In this document: positions 1 to 9,960 of the stretch, piece after piece
Layout of the letters: every line of letters begins with the position of its first letter
How positions within the stretch are numbered: position 1 is the stretch's first letter
DNA from: Hyphococcus sp.
Lineage (GTDB): Bacteria; Pseudomonadota; Alphaproteobacteria; Caulobacterales; Parvularculaceae
Length of the DNA stretch: 64,000 nt
NCBI GenBank assembly: GCA_028289605.1
Contig: JANQON010000009.1
Span: forward strand, 124,001 to 188,000
Direction of reading: 5' to 3'
Program-made: the position numbers and the translations under genes
The notes under the pieces: generated by a model
Told to the model about the DNA's origin: nothing
Databases searched by the model: none
The model's input: the letters and a program-made list of their open reading frames with translations, nothing else

Positions 1-1188
1 TCGTTCGATTGCATATTGCGGTTTGATGCTTGTGGCGCTGGGCTCGTAGCGAAACGACTTGCGCGCGCGCCAGCCGTCGATGAGCGACAACCAGGCGTCC
101 ATGCGGGTCTTGTCGTGTTTTTCCTTCGCCTCGCGCGCGTTCCACTCGGCGAGCAGCGCCTCCAGCACCGCGCCGGCGTCGCCGATAATGGCGAGATCGA
201 CGGGCACGTTCTTGTTGACCGACGACGGGTCGATATCGATGTGGATCTTGCGGGAATTTGGCGAGAATGCATCAAGCCTGCCGGTGACGCGGTCGTCAAA
301 GCGCGCGCCGACGCAGATCATCAAGTCGCAATCATGCATGGCATTGTTGGCTTCGAGACTGCCATGCATGCCGAGCATGCCCAGCCATTGGGGATCGGAC
401 GCCGGAAACGCGCCCAGCCCCATCAGGGTCGACGTTACTGGAAAGCCCGTCGCTTTGGCCAACGCGCGCAATCCTTCGCATGCGGACGGACCGGCGTTGA
501 TGACGCCGCCGCCGGTGTAAAGGATCGGCCGGCGCGCATAGCGCATCAGATCGACGGCCTGATCGATTTCAGCCGATTTGATGTCGGGCAACACAATGCA
601 ATTGCGGTTACGCGCATTTTCTCGATTGGTGTACGGCGCTTCTTCGAACTGAACGTCTTTGGGAATATCGATCAACACCGGACCGGGCCGGCCGCGCCGG
701 GCGATATGAAACGCTTCGTGCACAACCCCGGAGAGTTTATGCGCGGACTCAACGAGGTAATTGTGTTTCGTGCACGACCGCGTAATGCCGGTGGTGTCGC
801 ATTCCTGGAAAGCGTCGGTGCCAATGAAGGGCCGCGCGACCTGGCCCGAAATGCAGACAACTGGAATAGAGTCGAGGAGCGCATCGGCGAGACCCGTCAC
901 CGCATTGGTGGCGCCGGGTCCTGACGTGACGAGCGCAACGCCGACCTTGCCCGTGGATCGGGCGTAGCCTTCCGCCGCGTGCACCGCGCCCTGTTCGTGC
1001 CGCATCAAGACGTGCCGGATCGTGTCGCGTTGATGCAGCGCGTCGTAGATCGGCAGCACCGCGCCGCCAGGATAGCCGAAAATGACCTCGACGCCCTGCT
1101 CTTCCAGCGCGTCGAGAACAAGCTCCGCCCCCGACCGGTTCAGGCGGGCGGCAGCGGGCTTAACGGTTTTGGCGTCGGCGACGGTCAT
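1..1188 (-). CDS. ilvB: acetolactate synthase large subunit, 3' end cut by window edge
   Basis: Thiamine-diphosphate enzyme that condenses pyruvate with pyruvate or 2-oxobutyrate, the first common step of Val/Leu/Ile synthesis. I translated the minus strand: it begins MTVADAKTVKPAAARLN and gives 396 codons before running off the window; the family is usually about 560-600 residues, so the C-terminal third is missing. Visible signatures are the ThDP-domain FGYPGGAVLPIYDAL, the stretch HEQGAVHAAEGYAR with the catalytic Glu, GVALVTSGPGATNAVTGLAD, and the central-domain GARFDDRVTGRLDAF. The ATG follows the ilvC stop by 2 nt and has AAGGA about 9 nt upstream, so it is translated as part of the ilvDCB operon. 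A small regulatory subunit (ilvN/H) would be expected beyond the edge but cannot be seen. Confidence 0.95.
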   Translation of the reverse strand, partial: MTVADAKTVKPAAARLNRSGAELVLDALEEQGVEVIFGYPGGAVLPIYDALHQRDTIRHVLMRHEQGAVHAAEGYARSTGKVGVALVTSGPGATNAVTGLADALLDSIPVVCISGQVARPFIGTDAFQECDTTGITRSCTKHNYLVESAHKLSGVVHEAFHIARRGRPGPVLIDIPKDVQFEEAPYTNRENARNRNCIVLPDIKSAEIDQAVDLMRYARRPILYTGGGVINAGPSACEGLRALAKATGFPVTSTLMGLGAFPASDPQWLGMLGMHGSLEANNAMHDCDLMICVGARFDDRVTGRLDAFSPNSRKIHIDIDPSSVNKNVPVDLAIIGDAGAVLEALLAEWNAREAKEKHDKTRMDAWLSLIDGWRARKSFRYEPSATSIKPQYAIER

Positions 1189-1190
1189 CG

Positions 1191-2204
<1,014 letters not shown>

Positions 2205-2217
2205 CTTGATTCCCTCT

Positions 2218-3894
2218 TTATTCTGTAATCGGTTCGATGGTGACGGCGCCTTGAGAGGCGGAAGACACAAGGCGCGCATATTTGTCGAAAGCGCCGCCCA
2301 TTTTGTTCGCCGGCCGCAGGGTGGTTTCCGCCCGCCGCGCCGCCCAATCGACATCGGCGTCGATGCGCCGGGCGTCGGCGTCGATGGTGATCCGGTCGCC
2401 TTCCCGTATGAGGCCAATCGGCCCGCCGACGGCCGCTTCGGGCGACACATGCCCGATGACAAAGCCGTGGGATGCGCCGGAAAATCGTCCGTCGGTGATG
2501 AGCGCAACTTTCCCGGCGAGCCCTTGGCCGGCGACGGCGGCTGTCACCGCCAGCATTTCGCGCATGCCGGGGCCGCCTTTGGGCCCTTCGTAGCGAATGA
2601 CGACGACGTCCCCTTCGACAATGTCGCCGTCGGAAACGGCTTTGAAGGCGGCGTCTTCGCTTTCGAACACGCGCGCGCGCCCTTCGAAGGCGCCCGCGTC
2701 ATAGCCCGCCGTTTTCAGAACGGCGCCTTCCGGCGCTAGGTCGCCATAAAGAATCAGCAGCCCGCCGGTTTTCTTGGCGGGACTGTCGACGCTCAGGACC
2801 ACTTTCTGGCCGGGGCTTTCTTCGGCTGTCTCCAGTTCCTGGAATAGGGTTTTGCCGGTGACGGTTGGAGCGTCGGCGATTTTGCCCGCCTCCATCAACC
2901 GGCGCCCGAACAGCGGAACGCCCCCGGCGGCGTAGAGGTCCTTGGCGAGATATTGTCCGCCGGGTTTGAGGTCGGTGATCACCGGGGTTCCGCGCGACAA
3001 GGCGTCAAACTCGTCGATGGAAAAAGCGACACCGGCCTCGGCGCCGATCGCCGGCAGGTGCAACACGGCGTTGGTCGATCCGCCGCTCGCCACCACCGCC
3101 GTCGCCGCATTGCGCAGGGATGTTTCTGTAATGAAAGTGCGCGCCGTCACGCCGTCATGGGCGAGCTTTGAAACGAGGCGCCCGCAGCGTTCGGCCTCCT
3201 TCGCCTTGGCGCTTGCGGTCGCTGGCGGGTCGCCGGCGCCCATGGGCGCGATGCCCATCATCGCCAGCGCCATCGCCATGGTGTTCGCGGTGAACTGACC
3301 CCCGCAGGCGCCGGCGCCCGGGCACGCCGCCCGCTCGATGGCGTCGAGTTCCTCATCGCTGATGTCGCCTTTCGCGTGGGCGCCGACCGCTTCGAACACG
3401 TCCTGGATCGACAGGTCCTTGTCGCCGAGATGGCCGGGCATGATGGTGCCGCCGTAGAGAACGAGACCCGGAATATCCATCCGCCCCAGCGCCATCGCCG
3501 CGGCGGGGATGGTCTTGTCGCAGCCGACGAGAATGACCGCTGCGTCCAGCGAATGGCCGCGAACGGCGAGTTCAATCGAATCGGCGATGATCTCGCGGCT
3601 GATCAACGAGGCGCGCATGCCCTCGCCGCCCATGGTGATGCCGTCGGAGACGACGATGGTGTTGAAATCGACCGGGGTCGCGCCGCCGGCCCGCACGCCG
3701 GAACGCACCGGTTCGGCGAGCGCGCCCAGATGCATGTTGCACGGCGTCACCGTGGTCCAGGTGTTCACCACCGCGACCATCGGCTGGGCGAAATCCTTGT
3801 CGCCGTAGCCGGCGGCCCGGAGCATCGACCGGGCCGGCGCTTTGGCGGGGCCTTTCGTGATAGCGTCGGAGCGTTTGATGTTCAGTTCAGTCAT
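2218..3894 (-). CDS. ilvD: dihydroxy-acid dehydratase
   Basis: Iron-sulfur and Mg-dependent dehydratase making 2-keto acids from dihydroxy acids, third step of Val/Ile synthesis. 558 aa, normal for the IlvD/Edd family. Signatures include [17 protein letters not shown] and [17 protein letters not shown], which supply cluster cysteines, and the C-terminal [20 protein letters not shown]. It is the first structural gene of the operon: its ATG lies about 28 nt after the T-run of a leader terminator and has no strong Shine-Dalgarno sequence, which fits expression controlled by the attenuator in front. It is followed closely by ilvC and ilvB. Confidence 0.97.
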   Translation of the reverse strand: MTELNIKRSDAITKGPAKAPARSMLRAAGYGDKDFAQPMVAVVNTWTTVTPCNMHLGALAEPVRSGVRAGGATPVDFNTIVVSDGITMGGEGMRASLISREIIADSIELAVRGHSLDAAVILVGCDKTIPAAAMALGRMDIPGLVLYGGTIMPGHLGDKDLSIQDVFEAVGAHAKGDISDEELDAIERAACPGAGACGGQFTANTMAMALAMMGIAPMGAGDPPATASAKAKEAERCGRLVSKLAHDGVTARTFITETSLRNAATAVVASGGSTNAVLHLPAIGAEAGVAFSIDEFDALSRGTPVITDLKPGGQYLAKDLYAAGGVPLFGRRLMEAGKIADAPTVTGKTLFQELETAEESPGQKVVLSVDSPAKKTGGLLILYGDLAPEGAVLKTAGYDAGAFEGRARVFESEDAAFKAVSDGDIVEGDVVVIRYEGPKGGPGMREMLAVTAAVAGQGLAGKVALITDGRFSGASHGFVIGHVSPEAAVGGPIGLIREGDRITIDADARRIDADVDWAARRAETTLRPANKMGGAFDKYARLVSSASQGAVTIEPITE

Positions 3895-3922
3895 CGGTTG
3901 TTGTTTTCACTGGCGTTTGATC

Positions 3923-3954
3923 AAAAAAAAATCCCGCTTCCTTCCGGGAGCGGG
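3923..3954 (-). terminator. ilv attenuator terminator
   Basis: On the minus strand a CCCGCT / AGCGGG stem with an inner CC/GG is followed by nine T residues, a textbook intrinsic terminator 28 nt before the ilvD ATG. The 5' half of the hairpin (CCGCTCCC, plus positions 3946-3953) can pair perfectly with GGGAGCGG inside the end of the leader peptide gene (plus positions 4002-4009), giving a mutually exclusive antiterminator. That arrangement is what translation-coupled attenuation of branched-chain operons requires. Pairing was worked out by eye; no folding energy was computed. Confidence 0.8.
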
Positions 3955-3981
3955 GCTTTGGAGGTCCATCTTGCGTCTGGT

Positions 3982-4125
3982 CTAACGCGCGGGCTCCGTT
4001 ACCGCTCCCCGGATGGGGCGAATAAGCACGACGAGAAGAAGAAGTACGCTGAGGACAAGCGGCAGCGTTGCCGCGGAATTCACCGCGGCGTCGCCGTTCC
4101 CTCCCAAATGCAGTAATGCCTGCAC
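3982..4125 (-). CDS. ilv leader peptide (attenuation peptide)
   Basis: A 47-codon reading frame starting at GTG with AAAGAGG 8 nt upstream and stopping 27 nt before the attenuator hairpin. Residues 21-42 hold 15 Leu, Val or Ile out of 22, including the run VLLLLVVLI, which is the hallmark of an ilv leader. Ribosome stalling at these codons under branched-chain amino acid starvation would leave the downstream GGGAGCGG free to form the antiterminator. An in-frame ATG exists further upstream at 4167, giving 61 residues, but the GTG has the better ribosome site. The control role is inferred from composition and position. The peptide may have no other function. Confidence 0.65.
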   Translation of the reverse strand: MQALLHLGGNGDAAVNSAATLPLVLSVLLLLVVLIRPIRGAVTEPAR

Positions 4126-4186
4126 TGACTTGACCTCTTTTGCTGCGCCGCAGTCTTTGCAACGCAAAACGGTTCATAACAAACCA

Positions 4187-4260
4187 TCGCCAATAAACAA
4201 GTATAAAATATCGGATTTATTAAATTTTCTGCGTCCAGACCGCGATATGAGCAGAATTTT
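4187..4260 (-). promoter_or_regulatory. probable ilv promoter region
   Basis: A strikingly AT-rich stretch between the end of proA and the leader peptide. The minus strand carries TATACT (plus 4200-4205) as a plausible -10 element, about 75 nt before the leader start; the -35 side is weak (AAAATT-like). It is the only AT-rich segment available to start the ilv transcript. Confidence 0.35.
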
Positions 4261-4281
4261 AGACGTTTCTGCCAAGCGACG

Positions 4282-5556
4282 TCATGGCCTGATTTGGCCG
4301 GTTCCGCGGACGATGTTCTTATAGGTGGTGAGTTCCTCAACGCCAACCGGGCCGCGCGCGTGAAGCCGGCCGGTGGCGATGCCGATTTCCGCGCCGAGAC
4401 CGAACTCTCCGCCGTCGGCGAACTGGGTTGATGCGTTATGCATGACAATCGCGCTGTCGACCCGGGACAGAAATGCATTGGCCGCGCTTTCGTCCTCGGT
4501 GACGATCGTCTCGGTATGTCCCGATCCGTATTTCGCAATATGCGCAACGGCGCCGTCTACGCCGTCCACCGCGGCGATACTGAGAACAGGACCGAGGTAC
4601 TCCGTATAAAAATCTTCTTCAGACGCTGCAGATACTTGCGCATCAACCGCCCGGACATCATCGTCGCCGCGCAGTTCGCATCCGGCGGCGCGCAAGGCGT
4701 CGGCGACAGCCGGCAGCAACGACGATAACACAGCGCGGTCGATCAACAACGTCTCCGCGGCGCCGCATACGCCGACGCGGCGCATCTTGGCGTTGACGGT
4801 AATATCAACGGCTTTCCGAACATCCGCCCCGCGATCAAGATAAACGTGGCAAATACCGTCAAGATGGCTAAGGACGGGAACGCGCGCATCGTTCTGTACG
4901 CGTTCCACCAAGGATTTGCCGCCGCGCGGAATGACAAGGTCGACGGCGCCGCCAAGACCGGACAGCAGCGCGCCAACGGCGGCGCGGTCCGTCGTGTCAA
5001 TGAACTGCACCAGGCCGGCGGGCAACCCGGCTTCCGCGCAGGCTCTATCGAAGCAATCAAAAAGCGCTTTGTTGGTTCTAATGCACTCTGAACCACCACG
5101 CAGAATGACCGCGTTGCCGGCCTTCATGGCGATCGCCGCCGCATCGACGGTGACATTCGGCCGGCTCTCATAAATCACGGCGACGACGCCAATCGGCGCG
5201 CGCACCCTTGCGATGCGAAGGCCATTGGGCCGCGTGGTCTCACTGATCACCTTGCCGACAGGATCATCCAGCGCCGCAATATCGCGCAACGCAGACGCAA
5301 CGCCGACGAGCCGATCAGGGTTGAGCAGCATGCGGTCAACGAACGCGTCCTTTTGGCCGGCCTTCTTCGACGCTTTCATTTCTGCGTCATTCACATCCAG
5401 AATTTCGCTTTGACGCAACTCAATAGAATCCGCAGCGCGCAAGAGCGCGTCGTTCTTTTGACTGGTGGAAACCCTCGCCATCGCGGCCGCCGCCGCTTTC
5501 GCGCGTGCGCCGATCTCGTTCATCGCTTTGTCGTTCGACACTGACATTCCGTTCAT
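4282..5556 (-). CDS. proA: gamma-glutamyl phosphate reductase
   Basis: Reduces gamma-glutamyl phosphate to glutamate semialdehyde with NADPH, second step of proline synthesis in the cytoplasm. 424 aa, family-typical. Aldehyde-dehydrogenase-like fold with VIYESRPNVTVDAAAIA, KAGNAVILRGGSE, IPRGGKSLVERV and the catalytic cysteine in RRVGVCGAAETLLID. The ATG at 5556 overlaps the proB stop by ATGA, indicating translational coupling; a second ATG 9 nt later (MSVSND) is also possible. It is the last gene of the metX-metB-hom-proB-proA run. Confidence 0.97.
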   Translation of the reverse strand: MNGMSVSNDKAMNEIGARAKAAAAAMARVSTSQKNDALLRAADSIELRQSEILDVNDAEMKASKKAGQKDAFVDRMLLNPDRLVGVASALRDIAALDDPVGKVISETTRPNGLRIARVRAPIGVVAVIYESRPNVTVDAAAIAMKAGNAVILRGGSECIRTNKALFDCFDRACAEAGLPAGLVQFIDTTDRAAVGALLSGLGGAVDLVIPRGGKSLVERVQNDARVPVLSHLDGICHVYLDRGADVRKAVDITVNAKMRRVGVCGAAETLLIDRAVLSSLLPAVADALRAAGCELRGDDDVRAVDAQVSAASEEDFYTEYLGPVLSIAAVDGVDGAVAHIAKYGSGHTETIVTEDESAANAFLSRVDSAIVMHNASTQFADGGEFGLGAEIGIATGRLHARGPVGVEELTTYKNIVRGTGQIRP

Positions 5557-6695
5557 TCCGATCGCAGCGCGAGATCATTCTTCTCAATCACCGCGGGACG
5601 GCGCTTGTATCCGATAAGGGACTCGATGTCTTCCGAGCGCCGCCCGGCGATTTTTGCAACTTCGACGCTGTTGTAAGCGCTAAGGCCTTGTCCCAAAACG
5701 CGCCCGCCCGCGTCAACGATGGTGACCGCGTCACCGCGAGAAAACGCGCCGGCGACTTGCGTGACGCCGGCCGGCAACAAGCTGGCGCCGTCTTTCAGCG
5801 CCTTTGCGGCGCCGTCGTCTACGTGGATCTCGCCGGCGGGTTTGAGGCGGCCGCCGATCCACTGGCGCCGCGCGCCGGCGCCGCTCGCGCTGGCGCGGAT
5901 GAGCGTCGCGGCGCCGTTATTTACGACCCGCGCAAGCGGTTGTTCGTAATGCCCCGGCGCAATGATCGCGGCGCAGCCATTGCCGCAGGCGATCTTCGCC
6001 GCGGCGATTTTGGAGGCCATGCCGCCTGCGCCGACGCCCGCATGGACGTTGGGCCCCGCCGCCGCCGCCTCGATCTCAGGGGTGACTGCGTCGATAACGT
6101 CGATTCTTTTGGCCTCCGGACTGGCGCGGGGGTCTGCGTCATAGACGCCGTCGACGTCGGAAAGAATGACCAGCGCGTCCGCCTCGAGAATCTGCGCAGC
6201 GTGGGCGGCGAGACGGTCATTGTCGCCATATCGGATCTCAGATGTGGCGACGGTGTCGTTCTCATTCACGATCGGCAACGCGCCGAGATCCAGCAGCGTG
6301 CGCAGCGTTGCGCGGGCGTTCAAATAGCGGCGCCGGTTTTCGGTGTCGTCGAGGGTAATCAGCAATTGTCCGACCGTGACGCCGTGGGTTGAAAACGCGG
6401 CCTGCCACGCCTGCATCAAGGCGGCTTGCCCGGCGGCGGAAGCGGCCTGCTTTTCCTCAAGCCGCAACCCTTTTTTGAGGCCGAGACGGTTGCGGCCAAG
6501 GGCAATTGCGCCGGATGTGACGACGACAACGTCAACGCCGCGATCGCGCAGGGCGACGATGTCGCTGGCGAGACCGGCGAGCCATTCGGTGCGCACGCCG
6601 TCTTCGCCGCACAAAATCGCAGACCCGATTTTGACGACAACGCGTCTTGCGCTGCGGAGCGCCAACCCCGCAGCTGATGTCTTTTCATCAGACAT
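5553..6695 (-). CDS. proB: glutamate 5-kinase with C-terminal PUA domain
   Basis: ATP-dependent phosphorylation of glutamate, the committed and normally proline-inhibited step of proline synthesis. 380 aa: an amino acid kinase domain (about 15-265) with VVKIGSAILCGEDG, VVVVTSGAIALGRNRLG, PIVNENDTVATSE and VDGVYDADPR, then a PUA domain (about 285-370; VDDGAAKALKDGASLLPAGV). The start is 6 nt after the hom stop and the gene overlaps proA by 4 nt. Coupling to methionine and homoserine genes is unusual and is discussed in the findings. Confidence 0.97.
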   Translation of the reverse strand: MSDEKTSAAGLALRSARRVVVKIGSAILCGEDGVRTEWLAGLASDIVALRDRGVDVVVVTSGAIALGRNRLGLKKGLRLEEKQAASAAGQAALMQAWQAAFSTHGVTVGQLLITLDDTENRRRYLNARATLRTLLDLGALPIVNENDTVATSEIRYGDNDRLAAHAAQILEADALVILSDVDGVYDADPRASPEAKRIDVIDAVTPEIEAAAAGPNVHAGVGAGGMASKIAAAKIACGNGCAAIIAPGHYEQPLARVVNNGAATLIRASASGAGARRQWIGGRLKPAGEIHVDDGAAKALKDGASLLPAGVTQVAGAFSRGDAVTIVDAGGRVLGQGLSAYNSVEVAKIAGRRSEDIESLIGYKRRPAVIEKNDLALRSE

Positions 6696-6701
6696 GGGGT
6701 T

Positions 6702-7700
6702 TTAAGCGCTTTCGGACGTTGGGATCGCCGGGACAAAACCGGCGAGATCCGCAAAGAGACTGTCGACGGTCGGCGCCCGCCCGGCGCCTTTGCCGGCGCA
6801 GGAAAACGCGTCGCCCGACGCCAACACGACCTGAAGCGCGTTCCCTTCAGCGCGGACATCGGCGAAAAAATTCTCGCTCGCCACTTTTTCAAAACCTAGA
6901 TTCGCCGTTACGGCGCCGTCTTGATGCTTCTTGATACGGGAGAGCTGTTTCCACGCGCCGCCTTCCGCGACGATCGCCGCAGCGCGGTCGGCCGTCAGCG
7001 CTTCGGTGTGGACAGCGGCGAGATCAACTTCTTCGCCGAACGCTTCATAGGCGAGAATAGAGATTTTCGCGCGCGCATCGTCTCCGGACAGATCAGCCGT
7101 GGGGTCCGGTTCTGCAAAGCCCGCCTCCTGCGCCTTGCGGACCGAATCTGCAAACGTTCCGCCTTCCGAAAGCGCCGTCAAAATGTAGTTCACGGTGCCG
7201 TTCAATATCGCCGTGATCTCCGAAACCTCGCCGGAGCCCCGCGCATCGCGAACCGTTTCGACCATCGGGGACCCGCCGCCCACCGCCGCAGAATAGCGCA
7301 GGGATGCGCCGTTGCTCGTTCCCAATTGAACCAGCCGGTCGAGGGATCCGGCCAGGGCTTGCTTGTTGGCTGAGACAACGCCGACGCCGCGGGCGAGCGC
7401 TTGTTTGATCAACGCAAGGCCGGCCTCCCCCGACGGCAATGCATCGATAATCACGTCCGGCTTTGTTGCGAACAAAGCCGCCGCGTCATCGGTAACGGTT
7501 AACGCATCAGGCAACTGCTCGCGACGCTTGGACGCGTCTTTTACAAGCGCCGCGCACAGCGCGTATTGATTGCTTTCGCTGAGAAGGCGCAATGCGGCGC
7601 CCTCGCCGATCGTGCCGAGACCGGCGACGGCGACACGCACCAGTTCATTCGATCCGCGCGAACGCTCAGCCTGATCGCGATCAACAACGTCTACGCACAT
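6702..7700 (-). CDS. hom: homoserine dehydrogenase, short form lacking an ACT domain
   Basis: Reduces aspartate semialdehyde to homoserine, the branch point to Thr and Met. 332 aa against about 430 for standard Hom: the Rossmann motif VAVAGLGTIGEGAALRLL is at residues 22-39, and the catalytic region shows SANKQALAG, SAAVGGGSPMVETVRD, ILNGTVNYILTAL and the EPDPTADLSGDDARAKISIL segment. The chain ends after the substrate-binding domain with no C-terminal ACT regulatory domain, so feedback inhibition by threonine through ACT is not expected. It overlaps the metB stop by 10 nt and lies 6 nt before proB. The first 20 residues are weakly conserved, so a later start is possible. Confidence 0.93.
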   Translation of the reverse strand: MCVDVVDRDQAERSRGSNELVRVAVAGLGTIGEGAALRLLSESNQYALCAALVKDASKRREQLPDALTVTDDAAALFATKPDVIIDALPSGEAGLALIKQALARGVGVVSANKQALAGSLDRLVQLGTSNGASLRYSAAVGGGSPMVETVRDARGSGEVSEITAILNGTVNYILTALSEGGTFADSVRKAQEAGFAEPDPTADLSGDDARAKISILAYEAFGEEVDLAAVHTEALTADRAAAIVAEGGAWKQLSRIKKHQDGAVTANLGFEKVASENFFADVRAEGNALQVVLASGDAFSCAGKGAGRAPTVDSLFADLAGFVPAIPTSESA

Positions 7701-8896
7701 GCCCCTACCGCCTCATGTTTAAGGTACGCCACCTTATCGTCTGCAGCCGCGCCATCAAGGGCGTCGAGGACGTCCCGAATCAGGTCAACGCCGTGTTCCA
7801 GACCGATCGAAAACCGGACCAGCCGATCGGATATGCCGGCGGTCGCCCGCGCCTCCGGCGTCATCGCCGCATGGGTCATCGCGGCCGGCACGCAAACGAG
7901 GCTTTCAAACCCGCCGAGCGATTCAGCAATGGTGAAGATCTTCAGACCCCGCAGTAATTGGAGAACATCGACCTCCGCGGTAAACTCAACCGAGAACATG
8001 GAGCCGAAACCGGCCTGCTGACGGGCGGCGACGTCGTGGCCGGGATGGGTTTTCAGACCCGGATAGAACACGTTCGCGACGCGTTCGTCCTGGGTCAGCG
8101 CTTCGACCACGTCCTTCGCCGTCGCCTGTTGGCGTTCTATCCGCGGGAACAAGGTTCTTAAGCCGCGCAGGGTCATGAAGGAATCGAACGGCGCGCCGGT
8201 CACGCCCGTACAGTTCGCCCACCAGGCGAGGTCTTCGCCCAGCGCCGCTTCGCGGGCGATGACGGCGCCGCCGACGACGTCCGAGTGTCCGTTGATAAAC
8301 TTTGTCGTTGAGTGAATGACCACATCGCAGCCGAGCTCCAGCGGCCGCTGCAGGGCGGGCGACAGAAAGGTGTTGTCGGCGACGGTGATCGCATTCACCG
8401 CTTTTGCGTGCGCGACGACCGCTGCGATATCGGTGATGCGGAGCAGCGGATTGCTCGGCGTTTCGATCAAGACGAGTTTCGGTGTTTTCGCAAAGGCGGC
8501 GGCGAGCGCGACGGGATCGCCCTGGTTGACGTAGACGACCTCAAACTGTCCGCGTTTGGCGCGCGCGGTCAGCAGCCGGTGGGTGCCGCCGTAACAGTCA
8601 TGGGGCGCCAGCACGACGTCACCGGGGTCCACAAGATTGAGCACGAGATCGACCGCCGCCATGCCGGAGGACACAATGACGCCCCGCGCCCCGCCTTCCA
8701 GTTTTGCGAGGGCCTCTTCGAGCTGCGTCCGCGTGGGATTGCCCGAGCGCGCATAGTCATAGTGCGGCTTCTCGCACGGGTCGCTCCAGAAATAATTCGC
8801 AGAAAGGTGCAGCGGCGGCGACACCGAATGATGGGCGCTGTCTTCGCAGACGCCGGCGGTTGCGATGAGGGTTTCCGGGGCGAGCGCGCTGGTCAT
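7691..8896 (-). CDS. metB: cystathionine gamma-synthase (trans-sulfuration PLP enzyme)
   Basis: PLP enzyme of the Cys/Met metabolism family (401 aa) that joins cysteine to an O-acylhomoserine. PLP-binding landmarks are YARSGNPTRTQLEEALAKLE, SSGMAAVDLVL, ETPSNPLLRITDIA, VADNTFLSPALQRPLELG and the Schiff-base lysine in HSTTKFINGHSDVVGG. The segment WWANCTGVTGAPFDSFMTLR closely resembles E. coli MetB, which favours gamma-synthase over beta-lyase or direct sulfhydrylase; the exact acyl donor cannot be read. ATGA overlap with metX and 10-nt overlap with hom place it inside the operon. Confidence 0.88.
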   Translation of the reverse strand: MTSALAPETLIATAGVCEDSAHHSVSPPLHLSANYFWSDPCEKPHYDYARSGNPTRTQLEEALAKLEGGARGVIVSSGMAAVDLVLNLVDPGDVVLAPHDCYGGTHRLLTARAKRGQFEVVYVNQGDPVALAAAFAKTPKLVLIETPSNPLLRITDIAAVVAHAKAVNAITVADNTFLSPALQRPLELGCDVVIHSTTKFINGHSDVVGGAVIAREAALGEDLAWWANCTGVTGAPFDSFMTLRGLRTLFPRIERQQATAKDVVEALTQDERVANVFYPGLKTHPGHDVAARQQAGFGSMFSVEFTAEVDVLQLLRGLKIFTIAESLGGFESLVCVPAAMTHAAMTPEARATAGISDRLVRFSIGLEHGVDLIRDVLDALDGAAADDKVAYLKHEAVGACA

Positions 8897-9873
8897 TGGT
8901 CAGACTCCTTGAAGAAACGCTGAATGAACGGGCCGATGGCCGCGGCTTCCTTGAGAAACGCGTCATGGCCGTATTGGGAAAAAATCTCGACATAGCGCGC
9001 CCGCGGAACGGCGCCGGCGCAGCGGCGAATATCGGCGGGCGGCGCCAACTGGTCACCGTGCGCGGCGACAAACAGCGCGCGCGCGGAAATGTCGGAAAGA
9101 TCGACACCGTGCCGGTCAATCGACTCCGAAAGGGTCAGGTACCGCTTGGGGTCCATGGCGAAGGCTTCGCCCCGGGAAATGAGATATCCGCAAACCTCGT
9201 GACGCTCGCGCGCCTCCGCCGGTTCTTGCCCAAAGCGGGACTGAAACTCCTCCGGCGTGCGATAGCTGATCATCGCCAATTGCCGCGCCAACGCCACGCC
9301 CGCGGCTGCGTTGCCGTTCGCCGCGCCGAATTCCACAATGCGCCGCTGTACGCCGCGAAATGCAGCGCCGAATGCGTGCGGGCGGTCGGCGGCCGAAATC
9401 ACCACGAGATCCTGCAACCGCTCGGGAAACGCCGCGGCGAAGGCGAGCGCAACCATGCCGCCATAAGACGAACCGACAAAGGCGCGCAGTTTGGAAACGT
9501 TCAACGCGTCGAGGGCCGCACACAGCGCCCGCGCCTGATCGTTTGTGGTGATCGCGTTCGCCTGCTCTCCATCGTTCGGGAGAAAATCGAAACCCAAAAC
9601 GCAATAGGCGCCGAGATCGAGCGTCCGGCCGGCGCCCACATAATCGCGCCACCATCCCTTTCCGCCGCTGGCGTCGCCGACAATGCGCCCAGCGGAAATG
9701 CCGCCGGCGACAGCGACGATCGGTTTCGACGGATCGCCATGCAACCGGACCGCAATGCGCGGTTCGCTCAAAACCTCGCCGCTTTCCAGAACGAAATCGG
9801 CAGGCAGGGGAATCTCGTGATCGCGCCAGGCGTCGCGACAGTCGCTTTCCTCAACTTTCAACAGGGCGGACAT
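8893..9873 (-). CDS. metX: homoserine O-acyltransferase, MetX alpha/beta-hydrolase type
   Basis: Activates homoserine by O-acylation for methionine synthesis. 326 aa with an alpha/beta-hydrolase catalytic triad: Ser in FVGSSYGGMVALAFAAAFPE (about residue 136), Asp in FVAAHGDQLAPP, and His in FSQYGHDAFLKE. Whether acetyl- or succinyl-CoA is used cannot be decided by eye. I prefer the ATG at 9873 because TGAGG precedes it by about 8 nt; an in-frame ATG 12 nt upstream gives four more residues. It is the first gene behind a SAM-I riboswitch, as expected for methionine biosynthesis, and its stop overlaps the metB start. Confidence 0.9.
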   Translation of the reverse strand: MSALLKVEESDCRDAWRDHEIPLPADFVLESGEVLSEPRIAVRLHGDPSKPIVAVAGGISAGRIVGDASGGKGWWRDYVGAGRTLDLGAYCVLGFDFLPNDGEQANAITTNDQARALCAALDALNVSKLRAFVGSSYGGMVALAFAAAFPERLQDLVVISAADRPHAFGAAFRGVQRRIVEFGAANGNAAAGVALARQLAMISYRTPEEFQSRFGQEPAEARERHEVCGYLISRGEAFAMDPKRYLTLSESIDRHGVDLSDISARALFVAAHGDQLAPPADIRRCAGAVPRARYVEIFSQYGHDAFLKEAAAIGPFIQRFFKESDQ

Positions 9874-9934
9874 GTTTTGCCTCATTGCTCGCGTCGTTTC
9901 CGTCGCTCATCAGAGGCAATTCGCTAGAGACCGA

Positions 9935-9960
9935 TCGAACGAAATAGCCGTCTCGTTCGA
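9935..9960 (-). promoter_or_regulatory. hairpin beside the SAM-I aptamer (possible expression platform)
   Basis: TCGAACGA and TCGTTCGA form a perfect 8-bp stem around a 10-nt loop, starting on the base next to the aptamer P1 helix. It is not followed by a T-run, so it is not an ordinary intrinsic terminator. It could take part in translational or Rho-dependent control of metX, whose start is about 60 nt further on. Confidence 0.45.

Noticed and set aside
16-924. Long plus-strand reading frame of about 302 codons opposite ilvB
   Set aside because: It is the antisense shadow of a clear acetolactate synthase in a GC-rich genome; no recognisable domain and no ribosome site.
3887-4177. 96-codon minus-strand frame overlapping the ilv leader
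   Set aside because: It runs through the attenuator hairpin and is basic and low in structure; the overlapping frame has the diagnostic Leu/Val/Ile run and a suitable stop position.
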